Source: an uncultured Selenomonadales bacterium
GTDB taxonomy: Bacteria; Bacillota; Negativicutes; Selenomonadales; Selenomonadaceae
Assembly (NCBI GenBank): GCA_946183785.1
Contig: CAMHCS010000004.1
Span: 1 to 64,000, forward strand
DNA length: 64,000 bases
Direction: 5' to 3'
The notes below the pieces were generated by a model. That model was not told the DNA's origin and did not search any database. It saw only the letters and a program-made list of their open reading frames with translations. A program made the translations under genes and the position numbers. This document shows, one piece after another, positions 51,562-59,262 of the stretch (the first letter of the stretch is position 1; each line of letters begins with the position of its first letter).

Positions 51562-52941
51562 ATGAAGAAGTATGACGTGGCTATCGTCGGCGCGGGGCCG
51601 GCCGGGTCCTTTGCGGCCTATGAGCTGCTCGAGAAAAAGCCGGGACTCAAAGTCATCGTGTTGGAAAGCGGCAAGGACATTGACCAGCGGAGCTGTCCCA
51701 TCGCTCAGGGTAAAGCGAAGCGGTGCATCGGCTGTACGCCCTGCAGCATCATGCGGGGCTTCGGCGGCGCGGGCGCGTTTTCAGATGGAAAGTACAATTT
51801 TACTACCCAGTTCGGCGGCTGGCTTAACGAGTACCTCGACGACGAGGAAGTCATGCGGCTCATCTACTATGTGGATGAGATCAACCAGAAACACGGCGCG
51901 CCGTCGAAAGTTTTCAGCACTGAAGGCAGCGAGATCAAAAAGTTCGCGCTGGCATACGACCTGCATCTCCTGGACGCCAGCGTGCGTCACCTCGGCACCG
52001 AGAACAATCTGAAGATGCTGCATAAGATGTACGGCGATTTGCGGGAAAAAGCGGAGTTTCGTTTCCTTTCGCCGGTCGCGCATATCGAGGCCGACGGCGC
52101 AGGTACGCACGCGCTGGTACTGGAGAGCGGCGAGCGCATCGAGGCGGAATACCTGATTATCGCGCCGGGGCGCGCGGGCGCGGAGTGGTTCAGCGACGAA
52201 TGCCGCCGCCTTGGCGTCGATCTGTTGAACAATCAGGTGGACGTCGGCGTTCGCGTCGAGGTGCCCGACGAGGTCTGGGATCACATCACCTCGAAGGTCT
52301 ATGAGGCGAAGCTGGTTTACCGCACGAAGCGATACGGCGATCTCGTGCGGACATTCTGCATGAATCCTCACGGCCACGTCGTCATGGAAAACACCGACGG
52401 CGTTATCACGGTCAACGGCCACTCCTACAGTGATCCGAAGCTCCAAAGCCACAACACGAACTTTGCGCTCCTGGTGTCGAACCGCTTCACCGAGCCGTTT
52501 AAGGAGCCGTACAAGTACGGCAAGCGCATCGCGTCCTTCTCGAATATGCTGGCGGGCGGCGCGCTTTTGCAGCGGTACGGAGATCTCTACAAAGGGCGGC
52601 GCACCGACATGGACCGCCTGTCCAAGAGCTTCACGAAGCCGACGCTGCAGGCGACGCCGGGCGACCTCTCGCTGGTATTGCCCAAGCGCCACATGGACAA
52701 TATTCTCGAAATGATCCAGGCGCTGAACAACATCGCGCCGGGCATGACGAATGACGACACGCTGCTGTACGGCGTCGAGGTCAAATTCTACAGCTCTCGG
52801 ATCACGCTGACAAAGGAGCTGGAAATGCCGTTGAAGAACATCTTTGCGGCGGGCGACGGCGCGGGGGTGACCCGCGGACTTTCGCAGGCGGGCGCCAGTG
52901 GTGTCTACGTAGCGAGGACAATCCTCTCACGTATGAAGTAG
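51562..52941 (+). CDS. Uncharacterized FAD-dependent dehydrogenase (COG2509-like)
   Basis: A 459-residue flavoprotein. It has the N-terminal Rossmann motif VAIVGAGPAGSFAAYELL, a cysteine cluster RSCPIAQGKAKRCIGCTPCS (Cys45, 55, 58, 61) leading into GFGGAGAFSDGKYN, and a C-terminal FAAGDGAGVTRGLSQAGASG that closes the FAD site. The Cys spacing could bind a metal or Fe-S cluster, but that is unproven for the family. Physiological substrate unknown. A single-gene unit with its own promoter and terminator. GGGAGAGGAA lies before ATG 51562. Confidence 0.85.
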   Translation: MKKYDVAIVGAGPAGSFAAYELLEKKPGLKVIVLESGKDIDQRSCPIAQGKAKRCIGCTPCSIMRGFGGAGAFSDGKYNFTTQFGGWLNEYLDDEEVMRLIYYVDEINQKHGAPSKVFSTEGSEIKKFALAYDLHLLDASVRHLGTENNLKMLHKMYGDLREKAEFRFLSPVAHIEADGAGTHALVLESGERIEAEYLIIAPGRAGAEWFSDECRRLGVDLLNNQVDVGVRVEVPDEVWDHITSKVYEAKLVYRTKRYGDLVRTFCMNPHGHVVMENTDGVITVNGHSYSDPKLQSHNTNFALLVSNRFTEPFKEPYKYGKRIASFSNMLAGGALLQRYGDLYKGRRTDMDRLSKSFTKPTLQATPGDLSLVLPKRHMDNILEMIQALNNIAPGMTNDDTLLYGVEVKFYSSRITLTKELEMPLKNIFAAGDGAGVTRGLSQAGASGVYVARTILSRMK

Positions 52942-52942
52942 G

Positions 52943-52983
52943 TAAAAAATGCCGATAATGCTCTTGTGCGCCCGGCGTTTTTT
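52943..52983 (+). terminator. Terminator after the FAD oxidoreductase gene
   Basis: AAAAAATGCCG pairs with CGGCGTTTTTT around a loop of about 18 bases. The remaining gap to 53114 is A/T-rich with TATTAT/TATACT (53080-53089) as possible -10 elements and no clear -35. Confidence 0.75.
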
Positions 52984-53114
52984 CTATATACTATATATTG
53001 TGAGGGAAAAAATCATGCCCTTTTTCTCATGGAAGCAGGGATTTTAGTTTTGGCGGCGAATATATATTTTTTGAGAACATATTATACTGTTCACAGATAA
53101 GGTAGGGAAGCGCT

Positions 53115-53981
53115 ATGGAACGAATCAAGGTACTTGTGGTGGACGACTCGCGCGTGAGCTGCGCGATGCTTTCTAACATGATGGCGAAGACGAATTTTGA
53201 GGTTTGCGGTATGGCTTCCAACGCTGCGGACGCCGTCCTCAAATATGAGACGCTCCGTCCGATGGCGGTCACCATGGATATGAACCTTCCAGACGCTGAC
53301 GGCATCGAGTGCAGCCGCCGTATTCGGGAGATCGATCCCGACGCGCGCATCGTCATGATCAGTGCCATGAAAGACGCGAGCCTGATGGAGCGTGGCCGCG
53401 AGGCAGGTATTACCGCTTTTTTGCAAAAGCCGGTCAGCCCCTACGAGCTGATCGACGCGCTTTCTTCCATTGTCTCCAACGACATCAAGCGCACGACGGG
53501 TCTTCGCGACCTTTATATCCAGTCCTTCACTAAGGTTCTCAAGCAGAGTCTCTTCAGCCTTGTCGGCGTACACAGCGAAATGTCGATGGAGCGCGCGGAG
53601 GGCGCTTATCTTGATATTCCTATGGGTATTGCCGTCATCATCGGTCTGACCGGTTCGCCGATGGGGCGCGCTATCGTTTATATGGACACCGATACCATGT
53701 ACGGCGTGGCGCGGGCGATCCTGATGAAGAACGATAACGAGAAGATGACCGCCGAAGAAGCCAGTGACGTCATCGAGGAAGCGGCCAATATCATCGTCGG
53801 CCGCTGCGCTTCTGTGGTCAACGACCTGAAGGACGTCGATATGCGCATTTCGCCGCCGGGAACCATTGTCGGCAAAAATATCCGCATTGCGAATTTCAAG
53901 ATCACGTCTTACTATATTGAAGCCAAGACGCGGTTCGGCAACGTCTGCATGAACGTAGGGTTCGCGGAGGGGGAGGAATGA
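53115..53981 (+). CDS. Receiver domain fused to a CheX-like phosphatase domain
   Basis: A 288-residue protein. The receiver (1-120) has VLVVDDSRVS, phosphoacceptor Asp55 in VTMDMNLPDADGIE and Lys in FLQKPVSPYE. The C-terminal CheX-like domain (about 140-285) has SDVIEEAANIIVGRCASVV, matching the E-x2-N phosphatase signature (E-A-A-N). It may be a CheY-like protein that carries its own phosphatase, or a phosphate sink. It is directly followed by a CheX gene (4-base gap). GGTAGGGAAG precedes ATG 53115. Confidence 0.85.
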   Translation: MERIKVLVVDDSRVSCAMLSNMMAKTNFEVCGMASNAADAVLKYETLRPMAVTMDMNLPDADGIECSRRIREIDPDARIVMISAMKDASLMERGREAGITAFLQKPVSPYELIDALSSIVSNDIKRTTGLRDLYIQSFTKVLKQSLFSLVGVHSEMSMERAEGAYLDIPMGIAVIIGLTGSPMGRAIVYMDTDTMYGVARAILMKNDNEKMTAEEASDVIEEAANIIVGRCASVVNDLKDVDMRISPPGTIVGKNIRIANFKITSYYIEAKTRFGNVCMNVGFAEGEE

Positions 53982-53985
53982 GAGC

Positions 53986-54447
53986 ATGGATGCAAAATTA
54001 GTCAATCCGTTCATCGACGCCCTCGTTTCCGTTATGCCGCAGATGGGATTCGACGTACCGAAGCGCACGAAAATGGGCGTAAAGAATCAGACCTGCAAAA
54101 GCCTTGGCGTATCCATCATCGTCGGCTTCACGAAAGGACTGCGGGGCAACGTCGTCTACAATATGTCGACGGACACGGCGAAATTCGTCGCTTCCAAGAT
54201 GATGATGGGCATGCCAGTAGCGGAGCTTGACGAAATGGCGCAAAGCGCACTGTCGGAAATGAGCAATATGCTGACCGCCAACGCCGCGACGAACCTCGCG
54301 GCTATGGGGTACACCGTGGATATTTCCACGCCGAGCCTGACGGTCGGCCAGGACTTTCAGATCAAGATCAGCAGCGAGAACTACCTCGTCGTGGACATGG
54401 ACCTCGGCGGGCAGGTCATGGAGCTCAATATTGCAGTACAGGCGTAA
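53986..54447 (+). CDS. cheX: CheY-P phosphatase CheX
   Basis: A 153-residue CheX-family protein: MDAKLVNPFIDALVSVMPQM, SIIVGFTKGLRGNVVYNMST, and the phosphatase motif LSEMSNMLTANAATNLAAMG (Glu and Asn two apart). It dephosphorylates CheY-P, perhaps with or against the preceding receiver-CheX fusion. It is located outside the main che cluster. GGGGGAGGAATG (53969-53980) supplies the ribosome binding site. Confidence 0.9.
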   Translation: MDAKLVNPFIDALVSVMPQMGFDVPKRTKMGVKNQTCKSLGVSIIVGFTKGLRGNVVYNMSTDTAKFVASKMMMGMPVAELDEMAQSALSEMSNMLTANAATNLAAMGYTVDISTPSLTVGQDFQIKISSENYLVVDMDLGGQVMELNIAVQA

Positions 54448-54449
54448 CA

Positions 54450-54484
54450 AAAAATCAGCGGGGCGTGCGCTTCGCTGATTTTCG
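54450..54484 (+). terminator. Terminator after cheX
   Basis: AAAATCAGCG pairs with CGCTGATTTT around GGGCGTGCGCTT. It ends the two-gene unit. Confidence 0.85.
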
Positions 54485-54521
54485 CGTTTATGAAAAGCAG
54501 TATATTTGGAGGGATTATTAT

Positions 54522-55073
54522 ATGGCGACTCGGTTTCATGAACTTAAAATTGCGGGCTGCACGCGGCAGCTTCCGATTTTGAATCTCTCGGAGACGGAGG
54601 CCATCGCGGCTTTTGTCATGCTCGGCGATGTGGAGCTGACGGAGAGCTGCGCGAAGGCGCTGGCGGAGAAAGCTCCGAAGGAGACGGAGATCATCATGAC
54701 CGCCGAGACGAAGGGAATCCCGCTGGCGGAGGAGCTTTCGCGGATTATGGGCTTTCCTCGCTATGTGACGGCGCGCAAGTCCGTCAAGGCGTATATGGAA
54801 AATCCGCTGTGCGTCGAGGATCGGTCGATCACGACGAAGGGCAAGCAGAAGCTCTATATCATGCAGGAGGATGTGGAGCGCGTCAGGGGGAAGCACGTGC
54901 TGTTGCTGGACGACGTCATCAGCCGGGGCGGCTCGATGAAAGCGCTTCGCGGTCTTGCGGAGGCGGCGGGCGGAATCGTCGTCGGAGAGGCCGCCGCGGT
55001 GGCGGAAGGAGACGCCGCCAAGCGCACGGATATCATCTTCCTGGCGTCGATGCCGCTGTTTACGGCGGAGTAA
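54522..55073 (+). CDS. Adenine-phosphoribosyltransferase-like protein
   Basis: A 183-residue type I phosphoribosyltransferase: MTAETKGIPLAEELSRIMGF, RKSVKAYMENP and the PRPP loop VLLLDDVISRGGSMKALRGL. It differs from true Apt at the PRPP loop (DDVISRGGS rather than DDLLATGGT), so the substrate base is uncertain. Purine salvage or a regulatory role is likely. ATG 54522 has GGAGGG (54508-54513) 8 bases upstream, better than ATG 54465. Confidence 0.85.
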   Translation: MATRFHELKIAGCTRQLPILNLSETEAIAAFVMLGDVELTESCAKALAEKAPKETEIIMTAETKGIPLAEELSRIMGFPRYVTARKSVKAYMENPLCVEDRSITTKGKQKLYIMQEDVERVRGKHVLLLDDVISRGGSMKALRGLAEAAGGIVVGEAAAVAEGDAAKRTDIIFLASMPLFTAE

Positions 55074-55087
55074 TACGAAGAACAAGT

Positions 55088-55126
55088 AAATCTCGCTGGC
55101 TGCGTAAAAAGTCGGCGAGATTTTTA
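55088..55126 (+). terminator. Terminator after the phosphoribosyltransferase gene
   Basis: AAATCTCGC pairs with GCGAGATTT, followed by TTAATTT. It insulates the zinc regulon that follows. Confidence 0.8.
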
Positions 55127-55130
55127 ATTT

Positions 55131-55193
55131 GGAAATTGTTTCCGTATTCATTGACAGGGACATCTTTGACTGCTAGAATAGAAAATGGTTTCC
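55131..55193 (+). promoter_or_regulatory. Promoter and paired Zur/Fur-type operators of the zinc operon
   Basis: TTGACA (55151-55156), 17 bases, TAGAAT (55174-55179) with an upstream TGC. Two copies of a 13-bp near-palindrome flank the promoter: GGAAATTGTTTCC (55131-55143) and GAAAATGGTTTCC (55181-55193), alike at 11 of 13 positions with centres 50 bp apart. Their position suggests repression by the Fur-family protein encoded next. Confidence 0.7.
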
Positions 55194-55225
55194 GATTTCG
55201 AATTGTGTTGGGAAGGAGAGACGCG

Positions 55226-55621
55226 ATGAAGTACAAGACGAAGCAGCGGGCGGCGCTGCTTGATTATTTGGAGACGAGGCGCGGCGAGCATATCACTGTG
55301 GCGGACATCCGTGCGCATTTCGAGGCATTGGGGCGGCCCATCGGCACGACGACGCTTTACCGTCAGACCGACGAACTGGTGCGTGAGGGATTGCTCCGCA
55401 AATATATCGTGGATGAGAACAGCGCGGCCTGCTTCGAGTTTACGGGCGAGCAGCCGACGAAGGAGACGCTCGTGCATTGCAAATGCGAGGGCTGCGGAAA
55501 GCTTCTGCATATCCGCTGCGGCCAGTTTGAGGAAATGCGGCGGCACATTTCAGCCGACCATGATTTTGCCGTCGACGCGCGGCGTACGGTGCTTTACGGT
55601 CTGTGCTCCGACTGTAGATAA
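55226..55621 (+). CDS. zur: Fur-family zinc-uptake regulator (Zur-like)
   Basis: A 131-residue Fur-family repressor with a winged helix (about 1-75; TVADIRAHFEALGRPIGTTT, LYRQTDELVREGLLRKYIVD) and a metal-binding C-terminal domain with CKCEGCGKLLHIRCGQFEE and a final LCSDCR, giving the structural Zn(Cys)4 site. Zur is favoured over Fur or PerR because znuACB follows directly; this is inference from context. ATG 55226 follows GGAAGGAGAG. Confidence 0.85.
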   Translation: MKYKTKQRAALLDYLETRRGEHITVADIRAHFEALGRPIGTTTLYRQTDELVREGLLRKYIVDENSAACFEFTGEQPTKETLVHCKCEGCGKLLHIRCGQFEEMRRHISADHDFAVDARRTVLYGLCSDCR

Positions 55622-55652
55622 TTCCATTTGAAGATAATTGGAGGTTCACACC

Positions 55653-56753
55653 ATGAAAAAAATAGTTTCGATTCTTATGTGCTTGCTGCTGTTGGCGGCG
55701 CTTGGCGGCTGCGGTTCCCGGCCCCGGAACGCGCAGACGCCCGAGCCGAAAACCGAGCCGAAAAAACTGAAAATCGTTACGACGATTTTCCCAATCCATG
55801 ACTGGACATGGGAAGTCCTCGGCGGCGAGGCGGCGAACGCCGAACTGACCATGCTGCTCCGAAGCGGCGTCGATATGCACAGCTACCAGCCCACGGCCGA
55901 CGACCTCGTGAAGCTGTCCTCCTGCGACGTGCTGATCTATGTGGGCGGTGAGTCGGACAAGTGGATCGAGGATGCGCGCAAGGAGGCCGTCAATCAGAAC
56001 ATGGTCGCCCTGCGGCTGATGGACGTGCTCGGCGATCGCCTGAAGCAGGAGGAAACCATCGAGGGGATGGATGCGCACCATCACCATGACCACGACAAGG
56101 ACGACCACAGGCATGAAGAGCATAAACATGAAGAACATAAACACGAAGAGCACAAACACGAAGAACATAAACACGAAGAACACGGCCGCGACAAAGAAGG
56201 CCATGAGCATCATGACGAATACGACGAGCATATCTGGCTGTCGCTGAAAAACGCTCAGCTTTGCGTCGACGCCATCGCTGACGCGCTGGCACGCGCCGAC
56301 GCTGCCCATGCGCAGGCGTACAGGGATAATGCCGAAGTTTACCGCGCTAAGCTCTCCGCCGTGGACAAAGAGTACGAGGCCGCTGTCGCCGCCGCGCCGA
56401 AAAAGACGCTGCTGTTCGGCGACCGGTTCCCGTTCCGCTATCTCGTGGACGATTACGGTCTAAAATATTACGCTGCGTTCCCCGGCTGTTCCGCCGAGAC
56501 CGAGGCCAGCTTTGAGACCATCGCTTTCCTGTCGGCGAAGCTTGACGAGCTGAAGCTCCCGGCCGTTCTGACCATCGAGGGCGGTTCCCGCAAAGTCGCC
56601 GAGACGATTCTTTACAACACGCCGACGCATGACCAGAAAATCCTCGTCCTGGACTCCATGCAGTCCACCGTCGGGGATAAGGCGGCCTATGGTCGAAATT
56701 ACCTCGCGGTCATGCGGAAAAATCTCGACGTGTTGAAGGAAGCGCTGCAATAA
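55653..56753 (+). CDS. znuA: Zinc ABC transporter substrate-binding lipoprotein with His-rich loop
   Basis: Captures Zn2+ outside the membrane for ZnuBC. The 366-residue product has a lipoprotein signal (LLLLAALGGCG, lipid on Cys24 or so), LKIVTTIFPIHDWTWEVLGG, GVDMHSYQPTADDLVKLSSC (first metal His), and a His/Glu/Lys-rich loop (about 145-190) built of repeated EEHKH units. The later HIWLSLKNAQ and IEGGSRKVAET positions follow the family. ATG 55653 has GGAGG at 55640-55644, 8 bases upstream. The stop overlaps the znuC ATG. Confidence 0.94.
   Translation: MKKIVSILMCLLLLAALGGCGSRPRNAQTPEPKTEPKKLKIVTTIFPIHDWTWEVLGGEAANAELTMLLRSGVDMHSYQPTADDLVKLSSCDVLIYVGGESDKWIEDARKEAVNQNMVALRLMDVLGDRLKQEETIEGMDAHHHHDHDKDDHRHEEHKHEEHKHEEHKHEEHKHEEHGRDKEGHEHHDEYDEHIWLSLKNAQLCVDAIADALARADAAHAQAYRDNAEVYRAKLSAVDKEYEAAVAAAPKKTLLFGDRFPFRYLVDDYGLKYYAAFPGCSAETEASFETIAFLSAKLDELKLPAVLTIEGGSRKVAETILYNTPTHDQKILVLDSMQSTVGDKAAYGRNYLAVMRKNLDVLKEALQ
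56115..56183 (+). repeat. 15-bp tandem repeat in znuA
   Basis: Four and a half copies of a unit like GAAGAACATAAACAC encode EEHKH repeats in the metal-binding loop. In-frame 15-bp units allow loop-length change without frameshift. Confidence 0.9.
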
Positions 56754-57466
56754 TGCCCCAGATTGTCTGTGAAAACCTGTCCCTCGGCTACGAAGGCGAA
56801 ACCATCGTCAGGGATTTGAGCGTTTCCGTCGAGACCGGCATGTACCTCTGTATCGTCGGCGAAAACGGCGCGGGCAAATCCACGCTGATGAAGGCGATTC
56901 TCGGGCTTCGGGCGCCGCTCTCGGGGCGTGTCGCGTTCGGCGACGGCCTCAAAAAGCGGGAAATCGGATACCTTTCCCAGCAGACCGACGTGCAAAAGGA
57001 TTTCCCCGCTTCCGTGCGGGAAATCGTGTTGTCCGGTTTTCAGGGGCGCATGGGCTTTTGGCCGTTTTACAAACGGGAGGAACAAGAACGCGCGGAGAGA
57101 AACATGGAGCGCATGGGCGTCGCCGATCTTGCCGACCGGTGCTATCGCGACCTTTCCGGCGGTCAGCAGCAGCGCGTCCTTTTGGCGCGGGCGCTTTGCG
57201 CGACGGAAAAGCTGCTGCTGCTTGACGAGCCGGTGTCGGGGCTCGACCCCGTCGTTACCGCCGATATGTATCGGATTATCGGCGAGCTCCATCGGTCCGG
57301 CGTGACAATCGTCATGATCACCCATGACGTGGCCGAGGCACTGCCCTGCGCCACCCATATCCTGCACCTCGGGCGCCGTGTCTTTTTTGGGACGCGGGAC
57401 GAATACCTGCGCGAAATGCAGGATGCGCAGGGGGAAAAGGAGGATCGCTCCGCATGGAAGCCGTAA
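56753..57466 (+). CDS. znuC: Zinc ABC transporter ATP-binding protein
   Basis: ATPase of ZnuABC, 237 residues. Walker A VGENGAGKSTLMKAI (about 42-56), Q-loop YLSQQTDVQKDFPASVREIV, signature DLSGGQQQRVLLARAL, Walker B LLLLDEPVSGLDP, and the H-loop His in MITHDV. It overlaps both znuA and znuB (13 bases). Confidence 0.96.
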   Translation: MPQIVCENLSLGYEGETIVRDLSVSVETGMYLCIVGENGAGKSTLMKAILGLRAPLSGRVAFGDGLKKREIGYLSQQTDVQKDFPASVREIVLSGFQGRMGFWPFYKREEQERAERNMERMGVADLADRCYRDLSGGQQQRVLLARALCATEKLLLLDEPVSGLDPVVTADMYRIIGELHRSGVTIVMITHDVAEALPCATHILHLGRRVFFGTRDEYLREMQDAQGEKEDRSAWKP

Positions 57467-58299
57467 TCGACAAACTCGCGCTCTATATGCAGTACCCGTT
57501 TGTGCGCTACGCGTTGATCGTTGGCGTGCTGATCGCTCTTTGCTCGTCGCTGCTCGGCGTCACGCTGGTGCTGAAGCGGTTTTCCTTCATTGGCGACGGG
57601 CTCTCTCATGTGGCCTTCGGCGCGTTGGCCGTCGCCACCGTGCTGCAGGCCGCGAATAAAATGACCGTTGTACTGCCATTGACTCTCTTGACTGCCGTGT
57701 TGCTGCTCCGCACCGGCAAGGACACGAAAATCAAGGGAGACGCTGCTGTCGCCATGATCTCGGTCACTTCGCTGGCTTTCGGGTATCTCCTGATGAACGT
57801 CTTTTCCTCCTCGCCGAACGTTTCCGGAGACGTCTGCAGCACCCTTTTCGGCTCCACTTCGATCCTGACGCTGACGAAGCACGAGGTCTGGTTTTCCGTC
57901 TTTCTTTCCGTTGCGGTGCTGCTGCTGTTTGGTTTTTTCTATCAAAAAATCTTCGCGATTACTTTCGATGAGGACTTCGCCCGGGCCGTCGGCATCAACG
58001 TGAGCCGCTACAACCTGATGCTTGCCGTCATCATTGCCGTCATCATCGTGCTGGCGATGAATCTCGTGGGTTCGCTTCTGATCTCGGCTTTCGTGATTTT
58101 CCCGGCGTTGTCGGCCATGCGGATTTTCCGTACCTTCTTCGCCGTGACGATATGTTCGGCAACGCTCTCCGTTGTCTGTGCGCTGGCGGGTATCCTCGCG
58201 TCGATCCTCGCGGGGACTCCCGTGGGTGCCACCGTCGTCGCGATGGACGCGGCGGCGTTTCTTCTCTGCTGTCTCGCAGGACGGCTGCGGGGTGCGTGA
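57454..58299 (+). CDS. znuB: Zinc ABC transporter permease
   Basis: Membrane subunit of ZnuABC, 281 residues, about eight helices. It shows the ABC-3 family start MQYPFVRYALIVGVLIALCS, FIGDGLSHVAFGALAVATVL, and AVGINVSRYNLMLAVIIAVI. ATG 57454 lies inside znuC, after AAAAGGAGGA (57438-57447). Confidence 0.95.
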   Translation: MEAVIDKLALYMQYPFVRYALIVGVLIALCSSLLGVTLVLKRFSFIGDGLSHVAFGALAVATVLQAANKMTVVLPLTLLTAVLLLRTGKDTKIKGDAAVAMISVTSLAFGYLLMNVFSSSPNVSGDVCSTLFGSTSILTLTKHEVWFSVFLSVAVLLLFGFFYQKIFAITFDEDFARAVGINVSRYNLMLAVIIAVIIVLAMNLVGSLLISAFVIFPALSAMRIFRTFFAVTICSATLSVVCALAGILASILAGTPVGATVVAMDAAAFLLCCLAGRLRGA

Positions 58300-58323
58300 C
58301 GCCGACTCGGCTGTCAAACCAAT

Positions 58324-58358
58324 AAAAAGCGTCCCGCTTTTGACAGGCGGGACGTTTT
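58324..58358. terminator. Bidirectional terminator between znuB and metF
   Basis: AAAAGCGTCCCGC pairs with GCGGGACGTTTT around TTTTGACAG. It has A- and T-runs on both sides, so it can serve both convergent genes. Confidence 0.85.
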
Positions 58359-58369
58359 AATTTGCGCCG

Positions 58370-59236
58370 TTACAGCAGCGTGCGGACGGTTTCACTGATT
58401 TTTCGGGCGATGTACGGGTTGTTCATCGTATAGAGATGAATACCGTCGACGCCGTGGGCGAGGAGGTCGACGATCTGTGCGGTGGCGAAGGCGATGCCCG
58501 CGTCGCGAAGGGCTTCGGGCTGGGCCTCGTATTTTGCCAGCACGCGCTGGAATTTTCGCGGCAGCGTCGCGCCGCAGAGCGTCACCATGCGCTCAATCTG
58601 CTTCTTGTTCGTGACAGGCATGATGCCGGCTTCGATGGGAACCTTGATTCCGGCTTTCGCCGTTTTCTCCTGAAATTCATAGAAAAATTCGTTGTCGAAG
58701 AAGAGCTGGGTGATCAGACGGTCGACGCCCGCGTCCACTTTCCTGCGAAGGTTTTGGATATCCGTTTCGAGGTCGGGGGCCTCGGTGTGCCCTTCGGGAT
58801 AGCAGGCGGCGAAAATCTGGAAGCGGTCGCCTGCGTGGGCGCGAATGAACGCGACGAGGTCGCTGGCGTGGCGGAAATCCTCTTTCGGCGTCAGATCCGG
58901 CACGCGGTCGCCGCGCAGTGCGAGGATTTTCCGCACGCCGTTTGCTTCCAGCTCGTCGAGCATGGACAGGACGTCGGCGCGGGTGAAATGAATACAGGGC
59001 AAGTGTGCGATACCCTCTCGGTGGTATTTGTTTTGAATGGCGGAAGCGACCTCGATGGTGCGCCGGTTTGAGCCGTCCGCCGAGCCGCCTGCGCCGCAGG
59101 TGACACTGATGAAGTCCGGCTCGAGATCCGTCAGCTCGTCGAGGGTGCGGTAGACAGTGTCGATGGGCATGTCCCGTTTTGGCGGGAAGATCTCAAAGGA
59201 AAAAATCGCGCGCTTTCGCTTGTCGTCGGTCGGCAT
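58370..59236 (-). CDS. metF: Methylenetetrahydrofolate reductase
   Basis: Reduces 5,10-methylene-THF to 5-methyl-THF for methionine synthesis (FAD enzyme). The 288-residue product has SFEIFPPKRDMPIDTVYRTL, DFISVTCGAGGS, AHLPCIHFTRADVLSMLDEL, ALRGD, and QLFFDNEFFYEF with GIMPVTN. It has family length. Minus-strand AAAGGAGTCC precedes the ATG by about 9 bases. It lies 26 bases after the HD-GYP gene, so they are probably co-transcribed. Confidence 0.95.
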   Translation of the reverse strand: MPTDDKRKRAIFSFEIFPPKRDMPIDTVYRTLDELTDLEPDFISVTCGAGGSADGSNRRTIEVASAIQNKYHREGIAHLPCIHFTRADVLSMLDELEANGVRKILALRGDRVPDLTPKEDFRHASDLVAFIRAHAGDRFQIFAACYPEGHTEAPDLETDIQNLRRKVDAGVDRLITQLFFDNEFFYEFQEKTAKAGIKVPIEAGIMPVTNKKQIERMVTLCGATLPRKFQRVLAKYEAQPEALRDAGIAFATAQIVDLLAHGVDGIHLYTMNNPYIARKISETVRTLL

Positions 59237-59262
59237 GGGAGAGGACTCCTTTCGTTTTCGAA

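Noticed and set aside
54809-55225. Upstream extension of the Zur-like gene within the phosphoribosyltransferase gene
   Set aside because: It is the wrong frame of a real gene. Fur-family similarity and the Shine-Dalgarno both place the start at 55226.
56100-56190. CRISPR-like array
   Set aside because: The 15-bp repeats are contiguous without spacers and encode EEHKH units in znuA.
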